Positions 1 to 12,073 are shown, counted from the first letter of the stretch. The stretch is 64,000 bases of DNA from Halomonas elongata (GCF_029081005.1 NZ_JAJQTQ010000013.1:1-64000); one strand, 5' to 3'. The notes: generated by a model from the letters alone, not told the origin. Numbers and translations are program-made.

Positions 1-1095
<1,095 letters not shown>

Positions 1096-1121
1096 GGTCA
1101 TGGCTCGGTGGATCGGAAATG

Positions 1122-1210
1122 ACAGTATTCTACGCGTTTTGGGCGTGGGGCGGCAGGGGCCAATCGGCGAAACGGTTTGCATGGCAGCACCACGACGACT
1201 AGAATACTGT
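1122..1210. promoter_or_regulatory. Divergent tsaD/rpsU promoter region with 11-bp inverted repeat
   Basis: ACAGTATTCTA (1122-1132) and its exact reverse complement TAGAATACTGT (1200-1210) flank 67 bp between tsaD and rpsU. On the plus strand TTGCAT (1177-1182), a 17-bp spacer and TAGAAT (1200-1205) make a good sigma-70 promoter for rpsU. The mirrored TAGAAT (1132-1127) is a candidate -10 for tsaD but lacks a convincing -35. The repeat may be just two similar -10 regions or an operator. Confidence 0.65.
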
Positions 1211-1351
1211 GCGCTGCAAGACTGGGTCGTGCGCCCGGGGCTCGCTTTTTTTCGTTTTCGCCGCGCTGCGGCTCGTCCGAGCGAAGCGTGATGAATGCCC
1301 CAAGGCGTGCGTTCGAACCGAACTCAAGTTTTCAAGGTAGGTGAGTGCTTA

Positions 1352-1567
1352 ATGCCTTCTGTCAAAGTACGCGATAACGAGCCGTTTGACGTCGCGCTGC
1401 GTCGCTTCAAGCGTTCCTGTGAAAAAGCCGGTGTGCTCTCCGAAGTTCGCCGTCGCGAGCAGTACGAGAAGCCGACTGCGGAGCGCAAGCGCAAGGCGGC
1501 AGCTGCCGTCAAGCGTCACGCCAAGAAGCTCCAGCGTGAGCGCAAGCGTTTCGAACGGCTCTATTGA
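1352..1567 (+). CDS. rpsU: 30S ribosomal protein bS21
   Basis: Small-subunit ribosomal protein near the anti-Shine-Dalgarno end of 16S rRNA, needed for natural mRNA initiation. The 71 residues starting [19 protein letters not shown] and ending with a lysine/arginine-rich helix match bS21 in length and pattern. The start at 1352 is chosen because the preceding in-frame residues are not conserved and a purine-rich AAGGTAGGTGAG ribosome-binding site lies just upstream. First gene of the rpsU-dnaG-rpoD operon; a terminator hairpin follows it, as in other macromolecular synthesis operons. Confidence 0.98.
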   Translation: MPSVKVRDNEPFDVALRRFKRSCEKAGVLSEVRRREQYEKPTAERKRKAAAAVKRHAKKLQRERKRFERLY

Positions 1568-1612
1568 TCCGTACTTGGGGCGGCCCTTCTCGGGTCGTCT
1601 CGGGAGGACGCC

Positions 1613-1645
1613 AAGCGGCCGCCAATCGGTGGCCGCTTGTTTTTG
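1613..1645 (+). terminator. Intrinsic terminator/attenuator between rpsU and dnaG
   Basis: AAGCGGCC (1613-1620) pairs with GGCCGCTT (1631-1638) around a 10-nt loop and is followed by GTTTTT. A terminator here would partly uncouple abundant rpsU mRNA from dnaG, as known for the E. coli operon. Confidence 0.85.
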
Positions 1646-1691
1646 CGTCGTTCTTCTCGCTCTCGTTTTCTCCGCTCTCGGGATAGCCTGA

Positions 1692-3518
1692 ATGGCTGGA
1701 CAGATTCCCCAACGTTTCATCGATGACCTGCTGGCTCGTACCGATGTGGTCGACATCGTGGGGGAGCGGGTCAAGCTCAAGAAGACGGGGCGCAATCACT
1801 CGGGGCTGTGCCCCTTCCATCAGGAAAAGTCCCCGTCGTTCACCGTCAGCGCCGACAAGCAGTTCTATCACTGCTTCGGTTGCGGTGCCCACGGTAACGC
1901 TCTGGGCTTCTTGATGGAGTATGACCGCCTGCGCTTCCCCGAGGCAGTGGAGCAATTGGCCGCGCGGCTGGGACTCGACGTGCCTCGAGAGGGGGATGAC
2001 GACCCTCGCCAGCAGGCCCGTGAGCGCAAGCGCAAGGAAGGTGTCAACCTGCTGGAGCTGGCGGCGAGCTTCTTTCGCGAGCGCCTGAAAATGCCGGAAG
2101 GAGAGGCGGCTCGTGCTTACCTCGACAAGCGGGGGCTCTCGCCTGAGGTGGTGCGCGATTTCGGCATCGGTTTCGCGCCCGCGGAGTGGGAGGCGATGCG
2201 CCGTCATCTCGGCGAGCGAGGCATCAGCGAGGCCGTTCAGATCGAGTACGGTCTCCTGGTGCATCGGGAAGACAGCGGGCGGACCTATGATCGTTTCCGC
2301 GACCGGGTGATGTTCCCGATTCGCGACATCCGCGGTCGTACCGTGGCCTTCGGAGGTCGGGTGCTGGGCGATGCCAAGCCCAAGTACCTCAACTCGCCGG
2401 AGACACCGGTATTTCACAAGGGACGCGAGCTCTACGGGCTCTATGAGGCGCGTCAGGCCAATGCTCGACTGGATCGACTGATGATCGTCGAGGGTTACAT
2501 GGATGTGGTGGCCCTGGCCCAGTTCGGCATTCGCAATGCGGTGGCCACGCTGGGGACGGCGACCACCGAGGATCATCTGTCGCGGCTGTTTCGCGTGGTC
2601 GATGAAGTGGTGTTCTGCTTCGACGGCGACCGTGCCGGCCGTCAGGCAGCGGATCGGGCCTTGCGCACGGCGCTGCCAATGATGATCGACGGCCGTCAGG
2701 CACGCTTCCTGTTCCTGCCCGAGGGGGAGGATCCGGACACCCTGGTGCGTCGAGAGGGGGCCGATGCCTTCGAGGATCGTGTGACCTGTGCGAGCCCCCT
2801 GTCGGAGTTCCTGTTCGAACTGGCGGCACAGGGGCGTGACCTGGCGCGCATTGAAGAGCGTGAGCGGTATGCCAGTCAGGTGCTGGAGGCGATCGAACTC
2901 TTGCCCGAGGGAATGCTGAAGTCCTTGCTGTTGACGGAACTCTCGCGGCGTACAGGCGTCGACCAGTCAAGCTTCGAATCCTTGATGATGCGCCACGCCA
3001 ACTCGGAACTCGGCGGTCGTCCGCCGGCCGATGAGGCCGTTCCGCCTCCGATGGCCGAGGCGGCACCGGTGGTGGGCGAGGCGCCGACAGCCGATGGGAC
3101 CCTCGGATTGATGGCGCGTGCCCTGCAGTTGCTGGTGCATGAGCCGGGATTGGTCGATCGCCTGCCGGAGAGCGACGACTGGTGTGCCCATGAGGAGGCA
3201 GACGCCCGGCTGTGTCGTGAGGTGGTGCGCCTGCTCAAGGCCGGACGCTATCGCAGTGCCCAGGTGCTGCTGGCGCATTTTCACGGAACGCCGGAAGGCG
3301 AGCGTCTGGCGGCGCTGGCACGCCGTGAGCCCCTGGTGCCGAAGCGGCTGCGTGGTGTCGAGCTGGATAACTGGGTGGCGTACTTCCAGCGCCATCGTCG
3401 GCAGCGCTCCCCTCAGGAAGAGTACGACGCCCTGCTGGCTCGGAGTCGCACCGGCGAGCGGTTGTCACAGGAAGAACGGCAGCGGCTGAACGAATTGCTG
3501 ATGGAGCTGAAGGGATGA
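1692..3518 (+). CDS. dnaG: DNA primase DnaG
   Basis: Synthesises RNA primers for replication with the DnaB helicase. The 608 residues show the N-terminal CHC2 zinc finger with C40, H43, C61 and C64 (same positions as E. coli), a TOPRIM core with MIVEGYMDVVAL (about residues 260-271) and FDGDRAGRQAADRAL (about 310-325), and a helical C-terminal DnaB-interacting domain. Length is normal. Second gene of the macromolecular synthesis operon, between rpsU and rpoD. Confidence 0.98.
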   Translation: MAGQIPQRFIDDLLARTDVVDIVGERVKLKKTGRNHSGLCPFHQEKSPSFTVSADKQFYHCFGCGAHGNALGFLMEYDRLRFPEAVEQLAARLGLDVPREGDDDPRQQARERKRKEGVNLLELAASFFRERLKMPEGEAARAYLDKRGLSPEVVRDFGIGFAPAEWEAMRRHLGERGISEAVQIEYGLLVHREDSGRTYDRFRDRVMFPIRDIRGRTVAFGGRVLGDAKPKYLNSPETPVFHKGRELYGLYEARQANARLDRLMIVEGYMDVVALAQFGIRNAVATLGTATTEDHLSRLFRVVDEVVFCFDGDRAGRQAADRALRTALPMMIDGRQARFLFLPEGEDPDTLVRREGADAFEDRVTCASPLSEFLFELAAQGRDLARIEERERYASQVLEAIELLPEGMLKSLLLTELSRRTGVDQSSFESLMMRHANSELGGRPPADEAVPPPMAEAAPVVGEAPTADGTLGLMARALQLLVHEPGLVDRLPESDDWCAHEEADARLCREVVRLLKAGRYRSAQVLLAHFHGTPEGERLAALARREPLVPKRLRGVELDNWVAYFQRHRRQRSPQEEYDALLARSRTGERLSQEERQRLNELLMELKG

Positions 3519-3678
3519 GAGCCGTACTGCTGTCCGGGCAGGCCCTGACACCGCCGGGAAAAGTGGCGCGAGGGTTGATTTCTCTCCTACCATCACCACA
3601 TTAAGAGCGTGACCAAACGGGACGCAACCGGACAAACTAACACACCTGAATGACCGCGCAAATACACCGAACTAGCAA

Positions 3679-3705
3679 AACAGTACGCTAAACCGCTATA
3701 CTGTT
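3679..3705. promoter_or_regulatory. Inverted repeat over a TATACT -10 element before rpoD
   Basis: In the 257-bp gap between dnaG and rpoD, AACAGTA (3679-3685) and TACTGTT (3699-3705) form a perfect 7-bp inverted repeat with a 13-bp spacer. TATACT (3697-3702) overlaps the right arm and could be the -10 of a rpoD-specific promoter. No good -35 sits 17 bp upstream. The arms face the wrong way for a LexA box. Confidence 0.4.
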
Positions 3706-3775
3706 CGGCTTATCGAGTTTTTCTCCGCCTCAGTGCTTCAGGTGCTTCATTCTTCTTCGTCGAGATAGGGTTTCT

Positions 3776-5623
<1,848 letters not shown>

Positions 5624-5651
5624 TCGCGGTCGGCAATCTTTGGCTCGATGC

Positions 5652-5684
5652 ACGACGCCCGCGGGTTCTTCCCGCGGGCGTCGT
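5652..5684. terminator. Terminator hairpin between convergent rpoD and membrane-protein gene
   Basis: ACGACGCCCGCGGG (5652-5665) and CCCGCGGGCGTCGT (5671-5684) form a perfect 14-bp stem with loop TTCTT. No long T-run follows, but its position between convergent genes fits a bidirectional terminator. Confidence 0.75.
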
Positions 5685-5717
5685 CGTTCCGGCTCCTGGA
5701 TTCTGCCCGGATGGGCG

Positions 5718-6362
5718 TCAGCGGTCGGGGCCGGCGGCGAGTCGACGGCGGATCAGCAGGACCAGCTCCAGCATGGCGAACAGCAACAGGGTGTAGCCGA
5801 ACAGCTCGGTGATTTCCTCTGCCGCGTCCTTGAAGGCGCGCAGGTAGTGGTCGCCGAGGATCTGCTGCCACAGTGCACTGCGTCCATAGAGGCGAGAGAA
5901 GGCATAGGTGGTCAGGAAACCGGCCGCGAAGAGCCCGAAGGAGAAGGTGCCGGTGATCGACTCGAGCTCGGTCACGAAGGCGCGGCGCTGGCGAATCACC
6001 ACGAACAGGATGGGCAGTACCAACAGGGTGACCAGCGTCTGCCAGGCACCATCGAAGACATGGGTGTCGAGCCAGGCATCCTGTTCCCGGATCAGTGACG
6101 CACCGAGCAGACCGACCAGCAGCAGGGCAACATTGGGCAGTTGGCGTTGTACGAGGCGCAAGGAAAGTGCCAGCCCTGTTGCCAGCAGCAGCAGGACGGA
6201 TTGGGTGATTTCCGTGAAGCCCGATTCCGAGAACTGCACGTTGACGAGTCGATGAGCTTCCTGCATCACGCCCTCCATCAGGGCGGCGATGATCAGGAGG
6301 TAAGCCAGTGCCCTCAGGCAGGTGGCACGAAAGCTGATCCGGTCGGGAGAGGTCTTGGGCAT
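5718..6362 (-). CDS. Integral membrane protein of unknown function
   Basis: I do not recognise the family. The 214 residues contain about five or six hydrophobic segments, for example around residues 18-35, 50-70, 75-88, 108-124, 140-158 and 188-204, separated by short charged loops. This suggests a polytopic inner-membrane protein. It is convergent with rpoD and lies downstream of the LysR gene on the same strand, about 70 bp away, so it could be co-transcribed with it. Codon use matches its neighbours. Confidence 0.8.
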   Translation of the reverse strand: MPKTSPDRISFRATCLRALAYLLIIAALMEGVMQEAHRLVNVQFSESGFTEITQSVLLLLATGLALSLRLVQRQLPNVALLLVGLLGASLIREQDAWLDTHVFDGAWQTLVTLLVLPILFVVIRQRRAFVTELESITGTFSFGLFAAGFLTTYAFSRLYGRSALWQQILGDHYLRAFKDAAEEITELFGYTLLLFAMLELVLLIRRRLAAGPDR

Positions 6363-6431
6363 CCGTCTTCTCGCGGCAGGGTGTATCGAAAGGCGCCATT
6401 ATACGCATCTTGCCCTGTCGTCGCCCGGTCT

Positions 6432-7358
6432 CTACCGGGGGGAATGCTGCCTTCCCGCTTCTTCCACGATCCAGTCGTGAACGGCTTTCACGCGTCGGTC
6501 GTCCAGGGCGCCGGCGGCGTAGACGATACCGTAGTGCATGCCGGTGGCGACGCGACGCTCGAGGGGCGCAATCAGGGCGCCGGTATCCAGCTCGCTGGTG
6601 ATCAGGGTCTGGCGGGCGATGGCCACACCCATGCCGGCGATGGCGGCCTCCATGGTCAGATGGTTGCGATTGAAGGTATAGCCACGATGAACGTTCACCG
6701 AAGGTGCCTCGATAGCGGCAAGATAGTGTTCCCATTCGCCATAGTCACGGCTTCCTCGCCAGGCGGTGACGTCGTGCAGCAGCGGATACCAGGCCAGGTC
6801 GTCGGGGCGACGCAAGGGCGGACGTCCACGCAGTAGCGAGGGAGAGCAGACCGGAAAGATGGTCTCCTCGATCAGGGGGGTGATGGCAAGGCCCGGTGTC
6901 TGGCCATCATTGAGATCCAGAGCGAGATCGAAATCGCCTTCCCGCAGCGAGGTGCTGCTGTCTTCGGCGGTGACGTGCAACTCGATGTCGGGGAAGCGCG
7001 CCTGTAGCCGAGGCAGGCGGGGCATTAGCCACTTGTTGAGAAAGGAGGGAACGCTGCGCAGCCGGATGATGCCGCTCATCACCCCGCTGCGCAGTCGTTT
7101 CACTTCGAGGCCCACGGCCTGATAGGCATCATCGACCACCGTCGCCAGCCGTCGGCCTTCCTCGGTCAGGGCGAGGCGACGAGGCAGGCGGCGGAACAGC
7201 TTGAAGCCCAGACGTTCCTCCAGCTGCTTGATCTGCTGACTGACCGCTCCGGTGGTGACGTGCAGCTCTTCCGCCGCCCGTGTGAAGGAGAGGTGGCGTG
7301 CGCTGACGGCGAAGACCTTCAGCCAGGCGTGGGTCTGAGAGTTGAGAAGACGGCTCAT
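6432..7358 (-). CDS. LysR-family transcriptional regulator, DsdC/GcvA-like
   Basis: A 308-residue LTTR. The N-terminal winged helix-turn-helix (about residues 12-70, with FTRAAEELHVTTGAVSQQIK) is followed by a periplasmic-binding-protein-like effector domain. Overall it resembles the GcvA/DsdC branch, which controls glycine or serine metabolism. It is divergent from the L-serine dehydratase gene across a 199-bp gap that contains a short dyad, so it probably regulates that gene. The effector (serine or glycine) is an inference. Confidence 0.9.
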   Translation of the reverse strand: MSRLLNSQTHAWLKVFAVSARHLSFTRAAEELHVTTGAVSQQIKQLEERLGFKLFRRLPRRLALTEEGRRLATVVDDAYQAVGLEVKRLRSGVMSGIIRLRSVPSFLNKWLMPRLPRLQARFPDIELHVTAEDSSTSLREGDFDLALDLNDGQTPGLAITPLIEETIFPVCSPSLLRGRPPLRRPDDLAWYPLLHDVTAWRGSRDYGEWEHYLAAIEAPSVNVHRGYTFNRNHLTMEAAIAGMGVAIARQTLITSELDTGALIAPLERRVATGMHYGIVYAAGALDDRRVKAVHDWIVEEAGRQHSPR

Positions 7359-7382
7359 GGTTTAGTCATACTATACTGGAAG

Positions 7383-7395
7383 CGAGATATTCTCG
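7383..7395. promoter_or_regulatory. Short dyad in the lysR-sdaA divergent region
   Basis: CGAGA (7383-7387), TAT, TCTCG (7391-7395) is an interrupted palindrome 25 bp upstream of the regulator start and about 160 bp before sdaA. It is a candidate LysR-type site only by position. Confidence 0.3.
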
Positions 7396-7557
7396 ATTGC
7401 CCCGGGGAAAACCTGGCCCCAACATAAGGGTCAAATGAAGTGAATGCCAGTTGGCTTTAGCCTGACTGACAGAAAGCGCCAGCGAAAGGCGTTCGATAAG
7501 CGCCTTCCTCCAGACCCTGACCACCGCGTCCACTCGGTCGCGCAATGAGGCACCACC

Positions 7558-8937
7558 ATGGCAATCAGCGTCTTCGACTTGTTCAAGATCGGTATCGGCC
7601 CGTCGAGCTCCCATACGGTGGGCCCGATGCAGGCGGCTCATGATTTCGTCCAGGCGTTGCGTGGTCGCGACCTGCTCGAACGGGTGGCGCGGATCGAGAT
7701 TCATCTACACGGCTCGCTCTCTGCCACCGGCAAGGGGCATGGCACCGATCGAGCGACCATCATGGGACTGATGGGCGAGCGTCCCGACCACATCGATCCG
7801 GCGATCGTCTCGCCCTGTATCGAGGAGCTGCTGGAATCCCAGACCCTGCTGCTTGATGGGCACCTGGCGATCCCCTTCGTCTGGGCCCGCGATCTGCAAT
7901 GGCACGACGAGAGCCTGCCCTATCATCCCAACGCCATGACACTGGTAGCTCATGGCCATGCCGATGAGCTGTATCGCAATGTCTTCTACTCGGTGGGAGG
8001 CGGATTCGTGGTCGATCAGGGGCAGGTCGATCGGGATGAGCTGGATGCCGATACCACGGCCTTGCCTTATGAGTTCAATAGTGCCGCCGAACTGCTGGCG
8101 CTGTGCCGCTTGCATGACCTGCGCATCAGCGAGCTGATGATGGAGAACGAGAAGGCCTGGCGGGATGAGCCCGAGATCCGTGCCGGTCTCTGGCGAATCT
8201 GGGAAGCCATGCAGGACTGTGTCAACCAGGGGTTCGCGCACGAGGGCATCCTGCCCGGCGGTCTCGAGGTCAAGCGCCGCGCGTCTGCCCTGCATCGACG
8301 GCTGCTGGCGATGGAGGACGACGCCAGCCTGATCACCACGACGTTTTCCGCCATGGACTGGGTCAATGTCTTCGCCCTGGCGGTGAACGAGGAAAATGCC
8401 GCCGGCGGACGCATGGTCACCGCGCCCACCAACGGTGCGGCGGGCATCATTCCGGCGGTGTTGCACTATTACATGAAATTCCAGCAGGACGCCTGCGAGC
8501 GCAACGTGGTGGATTTCCTGCTGACCGCCGGTGCGGTAGGCATCCTGTGCAAGAAGAATGCGTCCATTTCCGGTGCCGAGGTGGGGTGCCAGGGTGAGGT
8601 GGGCTCCGCCTGCGCCATGGCCGCTGCCGGACTCACCGAAGTGATGGGAGGCAGTGTCGGCCAGATCGAGAACGCCGCCGAGATCGGTCTCGAGCACAAT
8701 CTGGGCCTGACCTGCGACCCGGTGGGTGGCCTGGTGCAGGTGCCCTGCATCGAACGCAACGCCATCGCCTCGGTCAAGGCAATCAATGCCACCCAGATGG
8801 CCCTGCGCGGCGATGGCGAGCACTTCATTTCCCTGGACAAGGCCATTCGCACCATGCGCGATACCGGCGCCGACATGCAGGAGAAGTACAAGGAAACCTC
8901 CAAGGGCGGTCTGGCCGTCAACGCCATCGAGTGCTGA
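7558..8937 (+). CDS. sdaA: L-serine ammonia-lyase (L-serine dehydratase), single-chain iron-sulfur type
   Basis: Converts L-serine to pyruvate and ammonia using an oxygen-sensitive [4Fe-4S] cluster. The 459-residue chain begins [20 protein letters not shown] (the alpha/beta-fused SDH signature) and has conserved cysteines in the C-terminal half, including [13 protein letters not shown] and [14 protein letters not shown]. In this genome segment it is the last step of the betaine-sarcosine-glycine-serine route, joining it to pyruvate. It is divergent from a DsdC-like LysR gene and followed by strong hairpins. Confidence 0.96.
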   Translation: MAISVFDLFKIGIGPSSSHTVGPMQAAHDFVQALRGRDLLERVARIEIHLHGSLSATGKGHGTDRATIMGLMGERPDHIDPAIVSPCIEELLESQTLLLDGHLAIPFVWARDLQWHDESLPYHPNAMTLVAHGHADELYRNVFYSVGGGFVVDQGQVDRDELDADTTALPYEFNSAAELLALCRLHDLRISELMMENEKAWRDEPEIRAGLWRIWEAMQDCVNQGFAHEGILPGGLEVKRRASALHRRLLAMEDDASLITTTFSAMDWVNVFALAVNEENAAGGRMVTAPTNGAAGIIPAVLHYYMKFQQDACERNVVDFLLTAGAVGILCKKNASISGAEVGCQGEVGSACAMAAAGLTEVMGGSVGQIENAAEIGLEHNLGLTCDPVGGLVQVPCIERNAIASVKAINATQMALRGDGEHFISLDKAIRTMRDTGADMQEKYKETSKGGLAVNAIEC

Positions 8938-8951
8938 ACGATCTCTCTGTC

Positions 8952-9004
8952 GGGCGGCAAGGGCCGCCCTGTCTGGCGCGTCGCTTCGGTGGCGCGCCTT
9001 TTTT
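8952..9004 (+). terminator. Tandem terminator hairpins after sdaA
   Basis: GGGCGGC (8952-8958) pairs with GCCGCCC (8963-8969). Then GGCGCG (8975-8980) pairs with CGCGCC (8993-8998), followed directly by six T. The second hairpin is a canonical intrinsic terminator. Confidence 0.85.
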
Positions 9005-9091
9005 GTTTGCAACCTATTGAAATAGCGGCATCTACGCCATTGGTCGAGTTTAACGTTTCGATGGTTGCCGGCCCTCGTTTCGTCCTCTAGC

Positions 9092-9128
9092 TTACGTTGA
9101 CGTAAAGGTTAAAGAGTCTTCGAGACTC
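9092..9128. promoter_or_regulatory. Two dyads upstream of the ABC transporter operon; first resembles a MerR/LiuR-type operator
   Basis: TTACGT-TG-ACGTAA (9092-9105) is a near-perfect palindrome of the form bound by MerR-family LiuR regulators of branched-chain amino acid catabolism. GAGTCT-TCG-AGACTC (9114-9128) follows closely. Both lie 100-135 bp before the first transporter gene. The LiuR assignment is from memory of the motif shape and would need a motif search. Confidence 0.4.
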
Positions 9129-9226
9129 GGGCCTCGATGCCGGCGACCACGTCATGGTCTCGGTTTACAACAATGACAACAGTAACCTAATGACGGGCCG
9201 CCCCGGCGGCCTCGAGAGGACCTCAC

Positions 9227-10000
9227 ATGACCCAGGAGTTCGTGCTCGAGACTCGCGGGTTGACCAAGGAGTTTCGCGGTTTCACCGCCGTGGACGACGT
9301 CGACCTGCAGATTCAGGAAGGTCAGATCCATGCCTTGATCGGCCCGAACGGGGCCGGCAAGACCACCGTCTTCAACCTGCTCACCAAGTTTTTGCCGCCC
9401 ACGCGTGGCGAGATTCTCTATCGTGGCAAGCCGATCACCGGCATGCGGGCCAACGAGATCGCTCGGCTCGGTTTGGTGCGTTCCTTCCAGATCTCGGCGG
9501 TGTTCGCCCACATGACGGCGCTGGAGAACGTGCGGGTGGCCCTGCAGCGCAAGCTCGGCACCTCCTTCCATTTCTGGAAATCCGAGAAGAGTCTGGAGCC
9601 CCTCAACGAGCGGGCCCTGGCGCTGCTCGAGGAAGTCGATCTCCAGGACTATGCCGACGTGCTCACCGTGGAGATGCCCTACGGGCGCAAGCGCGCCCTG
9701 GAAGTGGCCACCACCCTGGCTCTGGAGCCCACGGTGATGCTGCTCGACGAGCCGACCCAGGGCATGGGCGCCGAGGACGTCGATCGCATCGTCGCGTTGA
9801 TCCGTCGGGTCTCGGCCGGGCGCACCGTGCTGATGGTGGAGCACAACCTCAGCGTGGTCAGCCGGCTGTGCGATCGCATCACCGTGCTGGCGCGTGGCGC
9901 GGTACTGGCCGAGGGCGACTATGCCAGCGTCTCCGCCGACCCGCGGGTGCGCGAGGCTTATATGGGCAGCGAGACGACATCAGAGGAGGCCGAGGCATGA
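9227..10000 (+). CDS. Branched-chain-type (HAAT) ABC transporter ATP-binding protein, LivG-like
   Basis: Cytoplasmic ATPase subunit that powers solute import. The 257 residues contain Walker A GPNGAGKTT (about residues 39-47), a C-loop of the divergent type EMPYGRKRALEVATTL and Walker B VMLLDEPTQGMG (about 170-181), then the switch His in MVEHNL. It is the first gene of a five-gene operon (ATPase, ATPase, binding protein, two permeases). Its stop overlaps the next start as ATGA. The substrate is not predictable from sequence alone. Confidence 0.93.
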   Translation: MTQEFVLETRGLTKEFRGFTAVDDVDLQIQEGQIHALIGPNGAGKTTVFNLLTKFLPPTRGEILYRGKPITGMRANEIARLGLVRSFQISAVFAHMTALENVRVALQRKLGTSFHFWKSEKSLEPLNERALALLEEVDLQDYADVLTVEMPYGRKRALEVATTLALEPTVMLLDEPTQGMGAEDVDRIVALIRRVSAGRTVLMVEHNLSVVSRLCDRITVLARGAVLAEGDYASVSADPRVREAYMGSETTSEEAEA

Positions 10001-10734
10001 CGGAGGCCGCACTGGAGTACCGAGACCTCGATGGTGCCGAGATGCTGCGCGTCCGTGACCTGCATGCCTTCTATGGCGAGTCGCACATTCTTCATGGTGT
10101 CGATTTCGACGTGCGGCGCGGCGAGCTGGTGACCCTGCTGGGGCGCAACGGTGCCGGGCGCAGCACCACCCTCAAGGCGATCATGAACATGGTCGGTCAT
10201 CGCACCGGCTCCATCGTCATCAACGGCAACGAGACGTTGGCCATGCGGCCGCATCGCATTCCGCGGCTGGGCGTGGGCTACTGCCCGGAGGAGCGCGGCA
10301 TCTTCGCGAGCCTCGACGTCGAGGAAAACCTGTTGCTGCCGCCCACGGTGCGCTCCGGGGGGATGGATCTCGACGAGATCTACGCGATGTTCCCCAACCT
10401 CCAGGAGCGGCGCCGCAGCCAGGGCACACGGCTCTCCGGTGGCGAGCAGCAGATGCTGGCCATGGCGCGCATCCTGCGCACCGGGGCCCGCTTGCTGCTG
10501 CTCGACGAGATCACCGAGGGCCTGGCGCCGGTCATCAATCAGGCGCTGGGCGAGGTGCTCGTCAAGCTCAAGGCGCGTGGCATGACCATTGTGCTGGTGG
10601 AGCAGAACTTCCGCTTCGCCGCGCCGCTCGCCGATCGCCACTTCGTCATGGAGCACGGCCGCATCGTCGAGGAGATCTCGGCGGCCGAGCTGCCGTCTCG
10701 GCGTGAGCATCTGAATTCCCTGCTGGGGGTCTGA
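9997..10734 (+). CDS. Branched-chain-type (HAAT) ABC transporter ATP-binding protein, LivF-like, with Walker A Arg
   Basis: Second ATPase of the importer, 245 residues, starting at the ATGA overlap with the preceding gene. The signature LSGGEQQMLAMARIL and Walker B LLLLDEITEGLAP are intact. The P-loop reads GRNGAGRSTT (residues 49-58): the usual invariant lysine is Arg55, encoded by CGC at 10159-10161. Lysine is normally needed for nucleotide phosphate binding, so this site may be weak or may tolerate Arg. I recall Arg at this position in some other LivF-like proteins, so it may be a lineage variant and not decay. Confidence 0.93.
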   Translation: MTEAALEYRDLDGAEMLRVRDLHAFYGESHILHGVDFDVRRGELVTLLGRNGAGRSTTLKAIMNMVGHRTGSIVINGNETLAMRPHRIPRLGVGYCPEERGIFASLDVEENLLLPPTVRSGGMDLDEIYAMFPNLQERRRSQGTRLSGGEQQMLAMARILRTGARLLLLDEITEGLAPVINQALGEVLVKLKARGMTIVLVEQNFRFAAPLADRHFVMEHGRIVEEISAAELPSRREHLNSLLGV

Positions 10735-10810
10735 CGGCAACGCCGCCGCCCCGGCCACTCCACCATCTCTCGACAACAACAAACCGCCCCTCGGGGGCAT
10801 GGAGAGCACG

Positions 10811-12031
10811 ATGACCTTCAATAAGCGCACTCTCGCCGGCGTCATTGCTGTCGCCACCACCGCCCTGGCCACCGGCACCGCCCAGGCCCAGATGAGCGAC
10901 GATGCCGTACGGATCGGCTACCTGGCCGACATGTCCGGCACCTATCGCGACCTGGCCGGCCCCGGTGGTCTCGAGGCCCTGAACATGGCCATCGAGGACT
11001 TCGGCGGCGAGGTGGGCGGGGTGCCCATCGAGATATTCAGCGCCGACGACCGCAACAGCGCCGACGTGGGCGCCAACACCGTGCGCGGCTGGATCGACCA
11101 GGAAAATGTCGACCTGGTGGGCGGCATGGTGGCCTCCTCGGTATCCATCGCCGTGACCAAGGTGCTCGAGGAGGCGAACGGCCTGGCCATCATCTCCGGC
11201 TCCGCCGCTTCCAGTATCACCAACGAGCACTGCACGCCGAACCACATCCACTGGGTCTACGACACCTACCCGCTGGCCAACGGCACCGCCAAGGCAGTGG
11301 TCGAGCAGGGCGGCGACAGCTGGTTCATGCTCACCGCCGACTATGCCTTCGGCCATGCCCTGGAGGGCGACGTGACCAAGGTGGTGGAGGAGAACGGCGG
11401 CGAGGTGGTCGGCGGGGTGCGCCATCCCTTCCCGACCAGCGATTTCTCGTCCTACATCCTCCAGGCCCAGGGCTCCGGGGCGGAGATCGTCGGCCTGGCC
11501 AATGCCGGCTCCGACACCGTCAACGCCATCAAGACCGCCAGCCAGTTCGGCCTGACCCAGAGTGGCCAGCAGCTCGCCGGCCTGCTGATCTTCCTCAACG
11601 ATGTCCATGCCATGGGCCTCGAGGCCACACAGGGCCTGTTGCTGACCACCGGCTGGTACTGGGACATGGACGAGGCGTCCCGCGAGTGGGCCGAGCGCTA
11701 CTTCGAGCGCGTCGGGCGCATGCCGACCATGGTCCAGGCCGGGGTCTATTCCAGCACCATGCACTATCTGAACGCCGTGGAGGCCGCCGGCACCGACGAG
11801 CCGGAGGTGGTGCGGGCCAAGATGGCCGAGACCCCGGTGGAGGACTTCTTCGCCCGCAATGGCCGCATTCGCGCGGACGGCCGCATGGTTCACGACATGT
11901 ACCTGGCCGAGGTGAAGTCGCCGGCCGAGTCCACCGGCGAATGGGACCTCTACGAGATCAAGAGCACCATCCCTGCCGATCAGGCCTACCGCCCGCTCGA
12001 CGAGAGCCAGTGCGACCTGGTCAACCAGTGA
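10811..12031 (+). CDS. Periplasmic substrate-binding protein of HAAT-family ABC transporter
   Basis: Type I periplasmic binding protein (Peripla_BP_6 group, about 406 residues). The N terminus MTFNKRTLAGVIAVATTALA ends in TAQA, a clear signal peptide with cleavage before QMSDD. Mature sequence begins VRIGYLADMSGTYRDLAGPG, typical for Liv/urea/amide-binding proteins. The start at 10811 is preferred over 10799 because GGAG lies at the right distance. The gene sits between the ATPases and permeases. The ligand is unknown; the neighbouring serine and formaldehyde genes raise an N-methylated or amino compound as a guess. Confidence 0.92.
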   Translation: MTFNKRTLAGVIAVATTALATGTAQAQMSDDAVRIGYLADMSGTYRDLAGPGGLEALNMAIEDFGGEVGGVPIEIFSADDRNSADVGANTVRGWIDQENVDLVGGMVASSVSIAVTKVLEEANGLAIISGSAASSITNEHCTPNHIHWVYDTYPLANGTAKAVVEQGGDSWFMLTADYAFGHALEGDVTKVVEENGGEVVGGVRHPFPTSDFSSYILQAQGSGAEIVGLANAGSDTVNAIKTASQFGLTQSGQQLAGLLIFLNDVHAMGLEATQGLLLTTGWYWDMDEASREWAERYFERVGRMPTMVQAGVYSSTMHYLNAVEAAGTDEPEVVRAKMAETPVEDFFARNGRIRADGRMVHDMYLAEVKSPAESTGEWDLYEIKSTIPADQAYRPLDESQCDLVNQ

Positions 12032-12073
12032 GCTGAGGCGCAGTGTTTCCCTGACGGCGAGGAGGCCCTTCTT

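Noticed and set aside
3679..3705. LexA box before rpoD
   Set aside because: LexA sites read CTG...CAG; this repeat reads ACAGTA...TACTGT, the opposite orientation of arms.
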